Below, piece by piece: positions 1-5,354 of a DNA stretch of 5,354 nt. This stretch comes from an uncultured Clostridia bacterium. GTDB taxonomy: Bacteria > Bacillota > Clostridia > Christensenellales > Aristaeellaceae. The stretch spans positions 1 through 5,354 of the forward strand of contig CAMKAE010000156.1 of the NCBI GenBank assembly GCA_946410395.1, written 5' to 3'. Position 1 is the stretch's first letter; each line of letters opens with the position of its first letter. The notes below the pieces were generated by a model that saw only the letters and a list, made by a program, of their open reading frames with translations, was not told the origin of the DNA and did no database searches. A program made the position numbers and the translations under genes.

Positions 1-263
1 CGGACCCGCCCTGCCTGATCCTGGACGAGGCCACCTCCTCCATCGACACCCGCACCGAAGCCCTGGTTGCCCGGGGCATGGACGCCCTGATGCAGGGCCG
101 CACCACCTTCGTCATCGCGCACAGGCTCTCCACGGTCCGCAACTCCGACTGCATCATGGTCCTCGAGCAGGGCCGGATCATCGAGCGGGGCACCCACGAC
201 CAGCTCATCGCCCAGCAGGGCAAGTACTACGAACTCTACACCGGAAACAAGATCACGGCCTGA
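1..263 (+). CDS. ABC exporter ATP-binding/permease protein, C-terminal end (5' truncated by window)
   Basis: Only the last 86 codons are present; the reading frame enters at base 3 and ends with TGA at 261-263. The visible part is the second half of an ABC nucleotide-binding domain: a Walker B strand ending in LILDE (bases 15-29, with the catalytic Glu at 27-29), the D-loop SSID (36-47), and the H-loop IAHRLSTV with its His at 120-122, followed by the usual [18 protein letters not shown] tail. An intact Walker B Glu and H-loop His mean this ATPase site is of the catalytically competent type. The wording and the short tail are typical of half-transporter exporters of the MsbA/MdlB/YfiC kind, in which a six-helix membrane domain precedes the ATPase; that part lies outside the window. 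Such proteins export drugs, lipids or peptides and often work as heterodimers encoded by adjacent genes. Substrate cannot be told. No clear terminator follows it. Confidence 0.93.
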   Translation, partial: DPPCLILDEATSSIDTRTEALVARGMDALMQGRTTFVIAHRLSTVRNSDCIMVLEQGRIIERGTHDQLIAQQGKYYELYTGNKITA

Positions 264-290
264 GACGGCGCGCTTTCTCCCGCATACCGG

Positions 291-319
291 TTGCCATCGC
301 GGCGGTTTTATGGTAGAAT
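291..319 (+). promoter_or_regulatory. sigma-A type promoter with extended -10, upstream of the wall-binding protein gene
   Basis: TTGCCA (291-296) matches the -35 consensus in four to five positions. After exactly 17 bases comes TAGAAT (314-319), one base from the -10 consensus, preceded by TG at 311-312 (extended -10, TGn). Transcription would begin near 325-327, giving a leader of about 35 bases ending in the ribosome binding site at 348-356. It lies in the 97-bp gap after the ABC gene, so the wall-binding protein and GH5 genes can be transcribed independently of the transporter. Confidence 0.7.
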
Positions 320-347
320 CTGCATGAATCAAACCCGTCAGGCTGAT

Positions 348-356
348 AAGGAGGAG
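348..356 (+). promoter_or_regulatory. ribosome binding site fixing the start at 361
   Basis: AAGGAGGAG is a near-perfect anti-Shine-Dalgarno match four bases before the ATG at 361 (about eight from its core). An in-frame TGA at 325-327 rules out a start much further upstream, and the next in-frame ATG (391) has no comparable site. Confidence 0.85.
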
Positions 357-360
357 CAAT

Positions 361-1380
361 ATGGAACTGATCCAATCCCTGCTGCTCTATATGACCGTAG
401 CTTACGCGTCCGCAGCGGGCACCGCGGCTCCCATTGCCGAAATGCCCGCGTCCACCCCCGCGCCTGTCATCGCCGTGGTGGCGCAGGCCGACCCTGAGAC
501 GACTCCGGGCGGAATGAGCGTGGTGGGCAGCATGATTACGCCCGAACCTTCTGCCGTTTCGACGCCCACCCCCACGCCGGCTCCGGTGATCACCCCCAAC
601 AAGGCCTATCCAATCCTGCGCCGGGGCTCCAAGGGCGAGGATGTCCGCAAGCTGCAGCAGCGGCTGATGGAGCTGGGCTTCCTTAACGGCAACATCGACG
701 GCAGCTTCGGCAGCCAGACCTATTCCGCCGTGCTGGCCTTCCAGAAGGCCAACGGGCTGACCCGGGACGGCGAGGCCGGCCCCGCCACCCTGACGATCCT
801 CTATGAGTCGCCCTATGTGGTGCCGAATCTGGCGGTGGTCACCCCGACCCCCGTCCCCACGGCGACCCCGATGCCCAACGGCCTCTCCCCCTATCCGGAG
901 AACGGCACGGCCGACTGGGAGGAGCTGCATCTGCACACCATCCTCTACAACGGCGGAACGGTCACCGTGAGCCATGAGGATATCGGGCTGCCCACGGCGG
1001 CGCCCCGTGTCTGGCTGCGCGGGGCGGACCTGATGATCGCCCTGGACGAGCTGGCCACCGGCTGCGGCTGGACACTGGTGGCCGACACCGGTGAGAACTT
1101 CGCCCTGCAGGCCCTGGGCTATGAACTGGATGTGACGATCAGCCCGGTGGCCGCCTCCATGGAGCGCTCCCCCATGTCCTACTGTGACGCCTACGACGCC
1201 ACCGACGCCGGCGTTTCCGTCGCCCTGACCCAGGGCGATGTGGTCTCCGAGAACGGCAAGTGGTATGTCAGCGTGGATTTCCTCAAGAAGGCCTTCGCCG
1301 GCACGATCTCCTGGGATGAGGATGAGAACACCCTGATCCTGCGCATCACCAGCAAAGCCGCGGCCCAGTCCGCCGATTGA
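361..1380 (+). CDS. Peptidoglycan-binding (PG_binding_1) protein with C-terminal copper-amine-oxidase-N-like stalk domain
   Basis: 339 residues. Residues 1-22 are hydrophobic and end in a possible AYASA signal cleavage region, but the N-terminus (MELIQ) has no Lys or Arg, so export is probable rather than certain. A Thr/Pro-rich linker (about 45-80, with TPTPTPAP) leads to a PG_binding_1 domain at 85-148: LRRGSKGEDVRKLQQRL, then LGFLNG..DGSFG..T..AV..FQ and the closing DGEAGPAT. This fold binds cell-wall peptidoglycan. A second linker (about 158-180, TPTPVPTATP) leads to residues 193-331, which show the two-lobed pattern of the copper amine oxidase N-terminal domain family (PF07833-like): a hydrophobic strand, LDELATGCGWTL, then KWYVSVDFLKKAFAGTISWDEDENTLIL. 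These domains are wall or scaffold modules in Bacillota and do not imply amine oxidase activity. No catalytic motif is visible. The role is therefore likely to be wall-attached binding or scaffolding. It lies 17 bases before the GH5 gene and has its own promoter. Confidence 0.85.
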   Translation: MELIQSLLLYMTVAYASAAGTAAPIAEMPASTPAPVIAVVAQADPETTPGGMSVVGSMITPEPSAVSTPTPTPAPVITPNKAYPILRRGSKGEDVRKLQQRLMELGFLNGNIDGSFGSQTYSAVLAFQKANGLTRDGEAGPATLTILYESPYVVPNLAVVTPTPVPTATPMPNGLSPYPENGTADWEELHLHTILYNGGTVTVSHEDIGLPTAAPRVWLRGADLMIALDELATGCGWTLVADTGENFALQALGYELDVTISPVAASMERSPMSYCDAYDATDAGVSVALTQGDVVSENGKWYVSVDFLKKAFAGTISWDEDENTLILRITSKAAAQSAD

Positions 1381-1382
1381 CG

Positions 1383-1389
1383 AAAGGAG
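1383..1389 (+). promoter_or_regulatory. ribosome binding site fixing the GH5 start at 1398
   Basis: AAAGGAG sits eight bases before ATG 1398. The frame stays open upstream to a TTG at 1377, which would overlap the preceding stop codon and place this ribosome binding site inside the coding region, so 1398 is preferred. Confidence 0.85.
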
Positions 1390-1397
1390 TCATCACC

Positions 1398-2345
1398 ATG
1401 GCGAGCTTTGGCATCAAAAAAGGCGTCAACCTGGGCGGCTGGCTCTCCCAGTGCGACTACTCCCTGGACCGCATGGATCACTTCATCACCGAGAGCGACA
1501 TCGCGCGGATCGCCTCCTGGGGCCTGGATCATGTCCGGCTCCCCGTGGACTACAACATCTTTGAGGAGGAGGACGGCACGCCCAGGGAAGACGGCCTGCA
1601 GCGGGTGGAAAAGGCCATCGGCTGGTGCCGGAAGAACGGCCTGAAGCTGGTCCTGGACCTGCACAAGACCGCGGGCTTCTCCTTCGATGTCGGAGAAGCA
1701 GAATCGGGCTTCTTTGACAGCGAAGCCTATCAGGAGCGCTTTTACCGCCTCTGGGAGCGCCTGGCCGGCCGCTTCGGCTCCATGCCGGAGGATGTGGCCT
1801 TCGAGCTGCTCAACGAGGTCACCGACGAGGCCTTCATGCCCGCCTGGAACCGGATCGCCGGCACCTGCATCCGCCGCATCCGGGCCATCGCGCCGGACAC
1901 CTGGCTGCTGGTGGGCGGCTACCACAACAACGCCGCACACGCCGTGCCCGCGCTGGACCTGCCGGCGGACAGCCGCGTGATCTACAACTTCCACTGCTAT
2001 GAGCCGGTGGCGTTCACCCACCAGGGCGCATACTGGGTGTCCTGGCTGGACCGGGATGCGCGGATCCCCTTCAGGGACGCCGGCGTGACGCAGGCCTATT
2101 TCGAGGAGCAGTTCGCTCCGGCCATTCAGGCCGCGCAGGCGCGGGGCACCACCCTGTACTGCGGCGAATACGGCGTCATTGACCGGGTGGACCCTGAGGA
2201 CATTCTCCGGTGGTACGAGACCATCCACCCGGTGCTCGAGCGCCACGGCATTGCCCGCTGCGCCTGGTCCTACAAGGAGATGGACTTTGGCCTGGGAGAC
2301 GCCCGCATGGATTCGGTCCGCGACCGGCTGATCGAGGTGCTGTAA
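1398..2345 (+). CDS. Glycoside hydrolase family 5 enzyme (endoglucanase/exoglucanase-like), no signal peptide
   Basis: 315 residues, a single (beta/alpha)8-barrel domain of about the usual GH5 catalytic length. All eight residues that are near-invariant in GH5 can be placed: Arg47 (HVRLP), His89 (DLHK), Asn139-Glu140 (LLNE, the acid/base), His199 and Tyr201 (NFHCYEP), Glu257 (CGEYG, the nucleophile) and Trp290 (WSYKE). The start GVNLGGWL is also typical. The enzyme should cleave beta-glycosidic bonds (glucan, mannan or a related oligosaccharide) with retention of configuration; the exact substrate cannot be read from the sequence. The N-terminus MASFGIKKG has no signal peptide and no carbohydrate-binding module is attached, which suggests action on imported oligosaccharides in the cytoplasm, or non-classical export. 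The gene follows the wall-binding protein gene by 17 bases with no promoter or terminator between them, so the two are probably cotranscribed, and it is followed at once by a strong terminator. The family is secure; the location is inferred. Confidence 0.93.
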   Translation: MASFGIKKGVNLGGWLSQCDYSLDRMDHFITESDIARIASWGLDHVRLPVDYNIFEEEDGTPREDGLQRVEKAIGWCRKNGLKLVLDLHKTAGFSFDVGEAESGFFDSEAYQERFYRLWERLAGRFGSMPEDVAFELLNEVTDEAFMPAWNRIAGTCIRRIRAIAPDTWLLVGGYHNNAAHAVPALDLPADSRVIYNFHCYEPVAFTHQGAYWVSWLDRDARIPFRDAGVTQAYFEEQFAPAIQAAQARGTTLYCGEYGVIDRVDPEDILRWYETIHPVLERHGIARCAWSYKEMDFGLGDARMDSVRDRLIEVL

Positions 2346-2359
2346 AACGTCCATCATTC

Positions 2360-2394
2360 AAGCCCTTCGGGAGCGCTCTTCCCGGAGGGCTTTT
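2360..2394 (+). terminator. Intrinsic terminator after the GH5 gene
   Basis: A 13-bp stem (2360-2372 with 2380-2392, one G-T wobble) closes on a seven-base loop and runs into TTTT at 2391-2394. It begins 15 bases after the GH5 stop codon and closes the wall-binding protein/GH5 transcript. Confidence 0.85.
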
Positions 2395-2431
2395 CATGCC
2401 GCATTTCGGCTGATCTTCATGATTTGTTCAC

Positions 2432-2461
2432 AAACCCGCCGCAGCCGCCGCGGGTTTTGTT
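2432..2461 (+). terminator. Second terminator-like hairpin
   Basis: AAACCCGC (2432-2439) pairs with GCGGGTTT (2450-2457) around a ten-base loop, followed by a T-rich tail (TTTTGTT, 2455-2461). It stands about 40 bases after the first terminator with no gene between them, so it would act as a back-up terminator. It could instead be a leader hairpin for the next gene if that promoter lies upstream of it. Confidence 0.55.
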
Positions 2462-2475
2462 CGTATCAACAGATG

Positions 2476-2491
2476 CAGCAGCATCCTGCTG
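2476..2491. repeat. Short inverted repeat, 6-bp arms
   Basis: CAGCAG (2476-2481) and CTGCTG (2486-2491) form a 6-bp stem with a four-base loop. It lies between the second terminator-like hairpin and the protease gene. Function is unknown; a chance occurrence is possible. Confidence 0.35.
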
Positions 2492-2536
2492 TGCAGGATC
2501 GGAGCCCTTCCCGTCCTAATTGCCATGCAGTGATCC

Positions 2537-2553
2537 CGATCGCACCGCGATCG
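2537..2553. repeat. Perfect 7-bp inverted repeat upstream of the protease gene
   Basis: CGATCGC and GCGATCG flank the triplet ACC, giving a 17-bp perfect dyad that ends 38 bases before the protease start codon. It could be an operator for a dimeric regulator or a small hairpin in the mRNA leader. No run of T follows, so it is not a terminator. No recognised promoter elements could be placed next to it. Confidence 0.5.
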
Positions 2554-2578
2554 CAGTTCATGAAACCGTTTTTCACCG

Positions 2579-2585
2579 AAAGGAG
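2579..2585 (+). promoter_or_regulatory. ribosome binding site fixing the protease start at 2592
   Basis: AAAGGAG lies six bases before ATG 2592. The frame is open upstream to a TTG at 2520, but only the start at 2592 places a normal signal peptide (MKR plus hydrophobic core) at the N-terminus. Confidence 0.85.
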
Positions 2586-2591
2586 CAGAAA

Positions 2592-5171
2592 ATGAAACGA
2601 TTGTTCGCCTGTTTGTTGTCTTTTGTCATGTTGATGTCGCTGTGCTTTGCACCGTCGGTCCTGGCGTCCGCCGGTCCTGCGGCGCAGAGCGCAGGACAAG
2701 ATGCCCCGTACCGGGACAGCAGCCTGTCCTTTGTGCACACCCAGGAAGGCCGAGTCACGTTCGCGGTCGGGGACTGTGCCGGCAAGCCCGTCCGGAGCAT
2801 GGAGGACGCGGCCGGGGTCCTCCCGGCTGTGAGCAGCCTGCTCGGCGCGGATGACCGCACGCATTTTGAGCCCTGGCGGGTGCTGCGGGATCCCTTCGGC
2901 AACACCTACTACGTATTCCAGCAGACCTGCGCGGACATGATCGTCCTGGGCGGCGCGGTCAAGATCATCACGGACGCGGACGGAAAGATGCTGGGATGCA
3001 CCGGCAGCGTCGTCTCCGATCTGCCGGATGAGGAGCATGCCGAAGCCCTGACCCGGGAGCAGGCTGAGGCGCTGGTGCTGGCGCGCGAGGAGAATGCGCA
3101 GCTCATGACCGGCCTGAGCCAGCGGCTGGTGCTGCCGGTGGACCGGATCCTGGACATGGAAGCGGATGAGATTCAGACCCGCTTCGTCTGGGCGGTCTAT
3201 ACCACCAACCCGTCGGCAGGCGCATCCGGCAGCAGTGCGCTGCCCTATCTGGCCCACTATGTCAGCATGAGCGGCGAATACCTCTACAGCCTGCCGACGA
3301 TCCTCCCCGGCGACGCCGCCGCTCAGGCCGGCTACGATGCGGACTATGTGTTCAGCTTCATGGAGCCCGCGGAATACACCGGCTATGTGGACTGGTCCGA
3401 CGGCACCGAGCGCGAGATCACCGTCGCCCTGATGCGCGACACCCGCACCGGCATGTATTACCTGGGCAATCTGGAGCACCGGATCGTCGTGGCCGATTGC
3501 TGGGAATTCCTGTACAACGGCGGCCGGGTGGTCCTTGAGTACAGCCCGGACAACCTGGAATGGGATCAGGTGGGCCTGATCTCGCTCTGGAACTACTGCC
3601 GTGCCTGCGATTCCTACAGGGAAATCGGCTGGGACGGTCCCGACGGCGCGCAGACGCCCATCATCGTGCTGAAGGACTTCTGCGACGCGGATCACAATCC
3701 GATCGACAACGCCGCCTACGCGGGCAAAATCTACGGCTGGCAGTGCTTCCTGTCCAGCGGCATGAACGACTTCGCCCAGTGTCTGGACGTCTGCGCCCAC
3801 GAGTTCACCCACTGCGTCACCGATACGACGATGACGTACAGCCCGTACCACAACGATTTCGGCGCGATCAACGAGGCCATCAGCGACATTCAGGGAAACA
3901 TCTGCGAAATGCTGCTGGGCGCCACGGACGACACGACCTGGCTGATGGGCGAGCATAGCACGGAGCCTGTCCGCAGCATGAGCGATCCGAATCTGTACGG
4001 CCAGCCCGCCTGCAGCTGGGATCTCCACTATCAGGCGAACGTGCTGACGCCCACGGACATCAACGACCTGGGCGGTGTCCACACCAATTCTTCGCTGCTG
4101 AGCCGCCTTGCCTTCCTGCTGTGCGAGGAGGGCATGACGCTGGAGAAGGCGCGAGCCTTCTGGTTCGCCGTGGACTGCGCCATCGTTCCCTCCACGGATT
4201 TCCGCCAGCTGCGGGAGCTGCTCCCCTGGATGCTGCGCATCACCGGCCTGGAAGCCCACCGGGACGCCATGGCCAAGGCACTTGATGCCACGCGCCTCGG
4301 CGCGGACACGCTGCCGGAGGAGATCGACCCGTCGCAGGCGATGCTGGTGCTCAATCTGCCCGACAACGACGTCTTCGGCGACGGAAACTGGGTCCTGAGC
4401 GCCACCGGCCTGGACGTGGATGCCCTGGAAGCGCGCTTCGCCGCGCTGGCCGGGCAGATCGAATCGGGCGACGTGGAAGATCTGCCAGTGCTGCTCAGGG
4501 AGCTTCTGACGGAAGAAGCACTGGCGGACGTCGGCGCGCCGGAAGTGAAGCAAGGACTCATGGATCTCTTCGCGGAAAGCCTGCTCGATGCGCTCCTGAG
4601 CGGCGATGCGGCGCAGGAGGAGGACGATGCCCCGACCGATCCGGATCAGGCGGCAAAAATCCGGGAAGCCCAGGACTGGCTTGCGGAGCAGCTGAAGGGC
4701 ATCGCCTACAGCGGGATGGCCGGCGCGGGAGAAGACGGGCATACCATCCGCATGATGGGCCGCCCGGGACGGATCGTGCCCGTGCTGCTCTACATGCGGG
4801 TCGCGCCGAATTCCGACCAGCTGGAGAAGATGAAAGCCGTCCTCTACCTGAATCATCGCTGGGTGGATGTCACAGGCTTCCTGCCGGGCGAAGCGGCGGC
4901 CGATGATCCGGAGGAAACCGGGCACGCGCCGGGCCTGCTGGAGAGCGGCATCCTGTTCGATCTGCTGGACATCCTCTTCTCTGGCAAGGGCTTGAAGGGG
5001 ATCGTAGAAGGCATCACCCTGTATGCACCCGGCGGGACGGTGACGGAGATCTCCGCCGCCGGACTGGATCAAGTGACCCTGGCCGGCAATATGGCCTTCG
5101 ACTTCGGTGAAGAGACGCAGGAGGTCAACCACGCCAAATCCCGTCCCAAGCTGACGGTGGAGGGAGAATAA
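2592..5171 (+). CDS. Secreted M4 (thermolysin-like) zinc metalloprotease with FTP/PepSY-type propeptide and unassigned C-terminal extension
   Basis: 859 residues. Residues 1-27 are a signal peptide (MKR, hydrophobic core, cleavage probably after VLA or ASA). An FTP-like propeptide region spans about 35-145 (YYVFQQ at 106-111, VLGGAVKI) and a PepSY-like part about 153-238; these normally inhibit and fold the enzyme until they are cleaved off. The catalytic domain, about 265-572, carries HEFTH (His403, Glu404, His407) and the third zinc ligand Glu428 in NEAISD, plus counterparts of thermolysin Asn112-Ala113 (Asn373-Ala374), Arg203 (Arg461 in RSMSDP), Asp226 (Asp492) and His231 (His497 in GGVHTN). 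It should therefore be an active secreted endopeptidase. Oddities: twelve Cys in the catalytic domain, Thr449 and Leu451 at two usual calcium-ligand positions, and about 285 C-terminal residues (573-859) with no Cys and no domain I recognise, including an acidic stretch near 675. The gene is monocistronic, bounded by terminators. The M4 call is firm; substrate and tail function are unknown. Confidence 0.95.
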   Translation: MKRLFACLLSFVMLMSLCFAPSVLASAGPAAQSAGQDAPYRDSSLSFVHTQEGRVTFAVGDCAGKPVRSMEDAAGVLPAVSSLLGADDRTHFEPWRVLRDPFGNTYYVFQQTCADMIVLGGAVKIITDADGKMLGCTGSVVSDLPDEEHAEALTREQAEALVLAREENAQLMTGLSQRLVLPVDRILDMEADEIQTRFVWAVYTTNPSAGASGSSALPYLAHYVSMSGEYLYSLPTILPGDAAAQAGYDADYVFSFMEPAEYTGYVDWSDGTEREITVALMRDTRTGMYYLGNLEHRIVVADCWEFLYNGGRVVLEYSPDNLEWDQVGLISLWNYCRACDSYREIGWDGPDGAQTPIIVLKDFCDADHNPIDNAAYAGKIYGWQCFLSSGMNDFAQCLDVCAHEFTHCVTDTTMTYSPYHNDFGAINEAISDIQGNICEMLLGATDDTTWLMGEHSTEPVRSMSDPNLYGQPACSWDLHYQANVLTPTDINDLGGVHTNSSLLSRLAFLLCEEGMTLEKARAFWFAVDCAIVPSTDFRQLRELLPWMLRITGLEAHRDAMAKALDATRLGADTLPEEIDPSQAMLVLNLPDNDVFGDGNWVLSATGLDVDALEARFAALAGQIESGDVEDLPVLLRELLTEEALADVGAPEVKQGLMDLFAESLLDALLSGDAAQEEDDAPTDPDQAAKIREAQDWLAEQLKGIAYSGMAGAGEDGHTIRMMGRPGRIVPVLLYMRVAPNSDQLEKMKAVLYLNHRWVDVTGFLPGEAAADDPEETGHAPGLLESGILFDLLDILFSGKGLKGIVEGITLYAPGGTVTEISAAGLDQVTLAGNMAFDFGEETQEVNHAKSRPKLTVEGE

Positions 5172-5186
5172 TCACAAACCGGGACA

Positions 5187-5201
5187 GCTGCACGGTGCAG
5201 C
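5187..5201. repeat. Small perfect hairpin before the terminator
   Basis: GCTGCA (5187-5192) pairs with TGCAGC (5196-5201) around a CGG loop, 15 bases after the protease stop codon and just before the terminator stem. There is no T-run, so it is probably only part of the 3' mRNA end structure. Confidence 0.4.
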
Positions 5202-5202
5202 G

Positions 5203-5243
5203 AAAAGAGCAAGCGCCTTATTGACGCTTGCTCTCTTTCTTTT
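5203..5243. terminator. Bidirectional intrinsic terminator between convergent genes
   Basis: AGAGCAAGCG (5206-5215) pairs perfectly with CGCTTGCTCT (5225-5234) around a nine-base loop. On the plus strand it is followed by CTTTCTTTT (5235-5243), and on the minus strand by TTTT (complement of 5203-5206). It can end the protease transcript from the left and the partial minus-strand gene from the right. Confidence 0.82.
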
Positions 5244-5289
5244 CCGCTATTGATGAGTCCGTCCCTTGCGCGGGATCGGCTTGGCCGGA

Positions 5290-5354
5290 TCAGATCAGAC
5301 CGGCGATGTCGATGTTCTCGCCCACCAGGGCCACGGGCGCGCCCTGCGCCGCTT
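5290..5354 (-). CDS. Partial minus-strand gene, C-terminal 20 residues only, product unrecognised
   Basis: Read on the minus strand from the window edge, one frame gives 20 codons ending in TGA (complement of 5290-5292). The peptide is AAQGAPVALVGENIDIAGLI, a plausible alternating hydrophobic end of a soluble enzyme; the other two minus frames give Arg- and Trp-rich or Arg/His-rich sequence unlike protein. The bidirectional terminator 47 bases beyond its stop supports a gene converging on the protease. Too little is present to name a family, and the strand call could be wrong: a plus-strand ATG at 5306 is also open to the edge but has no ribosome binding site. Confidence 0.5.
   Translation of the reverse strand, partial: AAQGAPVALVGENIDIAGLI

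Noticed and set aside
280..310. CCGC...GCGG followed by TTTT, a possible terminator after the ABC gene
   Set aside because: The stem is only four base pairs with a 15-base loop, and it overlaps a much better promoter.
324..497. A plus-strand ATG at 324 opening an overlapping small frame in the leader of the wall-binding protein gene
   Set aside because: No ribosome binding site precedes it, the predicted transcription start lies at about the same place, and the peptide is an out-of-frame shadow of the real gene.
253..975. A 240-codon minus-strand open frame over the wall-binding protein gene
   Set aside because: Arg/Gly-rich translation without domain character, antisense to a gene with clear motifs.
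1191..2357. A 388-codon minus-strand open frame over the GH5 gene
   Set aside because: Same GC-driven antisense effect; it crosses the terminator and the GH5 and wall-binding protein genes, and shows no protein family.
2413..2470. Possible promoter elements for the protease gene (TTGTTC at 2424 and TATCAA at 2464)
   Set aside because: Neither has a partner element at proper spacing, so no promoter can be supported in the 246-bp gap.
2466..5132. An 888-codon open frame on the minus strand, antisense to almost the entire protease gene
   Set aside because: The plus-strand frame has a signal peptide, ribosome binding site and complete M4 motifs. The antisense frame is open because GC-rich third codon positions rarely create stop codons on the opposite strand; its translation has no recognisable domain and is rich in Arg, Gln, His and Ala.
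5221..5251. TTGACG at 5221-5226 as a possible -35 element
   Set aside because: It lies in the loop and stem of the terminator and has no good -10 at 16-18 bases.
5249..5275. GATGAGTCCGT at 5253-5263, resembling part of a hammerhead ribozyme core
   Set aside because: The second conserved core strand (GAAA after stem II) and the flanking stems are absent, so the short match is coincidental.

Overview
The window is a GC-rich bacterial stretch with strong AAGGAGG-type ribosome binding sites, short intergenic gaps, and Thr/Pro-linked cell-wall-binding modules. This points to a high-GC member of the Bacillota (Clostridia, perhaps a gut or rumen lineage). The assignment is an inference from style and protein families; there is no rRNA or other marker gene to fix it.

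Layout. (1) Positions 1-263 hold the 3' end of an exporter-type ABC transporter gene (Walker B, D-loop and H-loop visible). (2) A well-formed extended -10 promoter at 291-319 lies in the 97-bp gap and should drive the next two genes. (3) Positions 361-1380 encode a 339-residue protein with a peptidoglycan-binding domain and a C-terminal domain resembling the copper amine oxidase N-terminal (stalk) fold, joined by Thr/Pro-rich linkers. (4) Seventeen bases later, 1398-2345 encodes a compact glycoside hydrolase family 5 enzyme with all the family's invariant catalytic residues but no signal peptide. Genes 3 and 4 are very probably one transcript, closed by a strong intrinsic terminator at 2360-2394. 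(5) The 246-bp gap 2346-2591 contains that terminator, a second terminator-like hairpin (2432-2458), a small inverted repeat and a perfect 7-bp inverted repeat (2537-2553); I found no convincing promoter there. (6) Positions 2592-5171 encode an 859-residue secreted thermolysin-like (M4) metalloprotease with signal peptide, FTP/PepSY-like propeptide, complete catalytic set, and an unassigned C-terminal extension of about 285 residues. (7) A bidirectional terminator at about 5203-5243 separates it from the 3' end of a convergent minus-strand gene (5290-5354), of which only 20 residues are seen.

How they fit together: the wall-binding protein and the GH5 enzyme look like a two-gene unit, perhaps for glucan or oligosaccharide handling, and the M4 protease is a separate secreted enzyme with its own terminators. 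I see no mobile element, CRISPR array, tRNA or rRNA, and no strong case for a wholly new system. The most unusual object is the M4 protease: cysteine-rich catalytic domain, altered calcium-site residues and a long unassigned tail.
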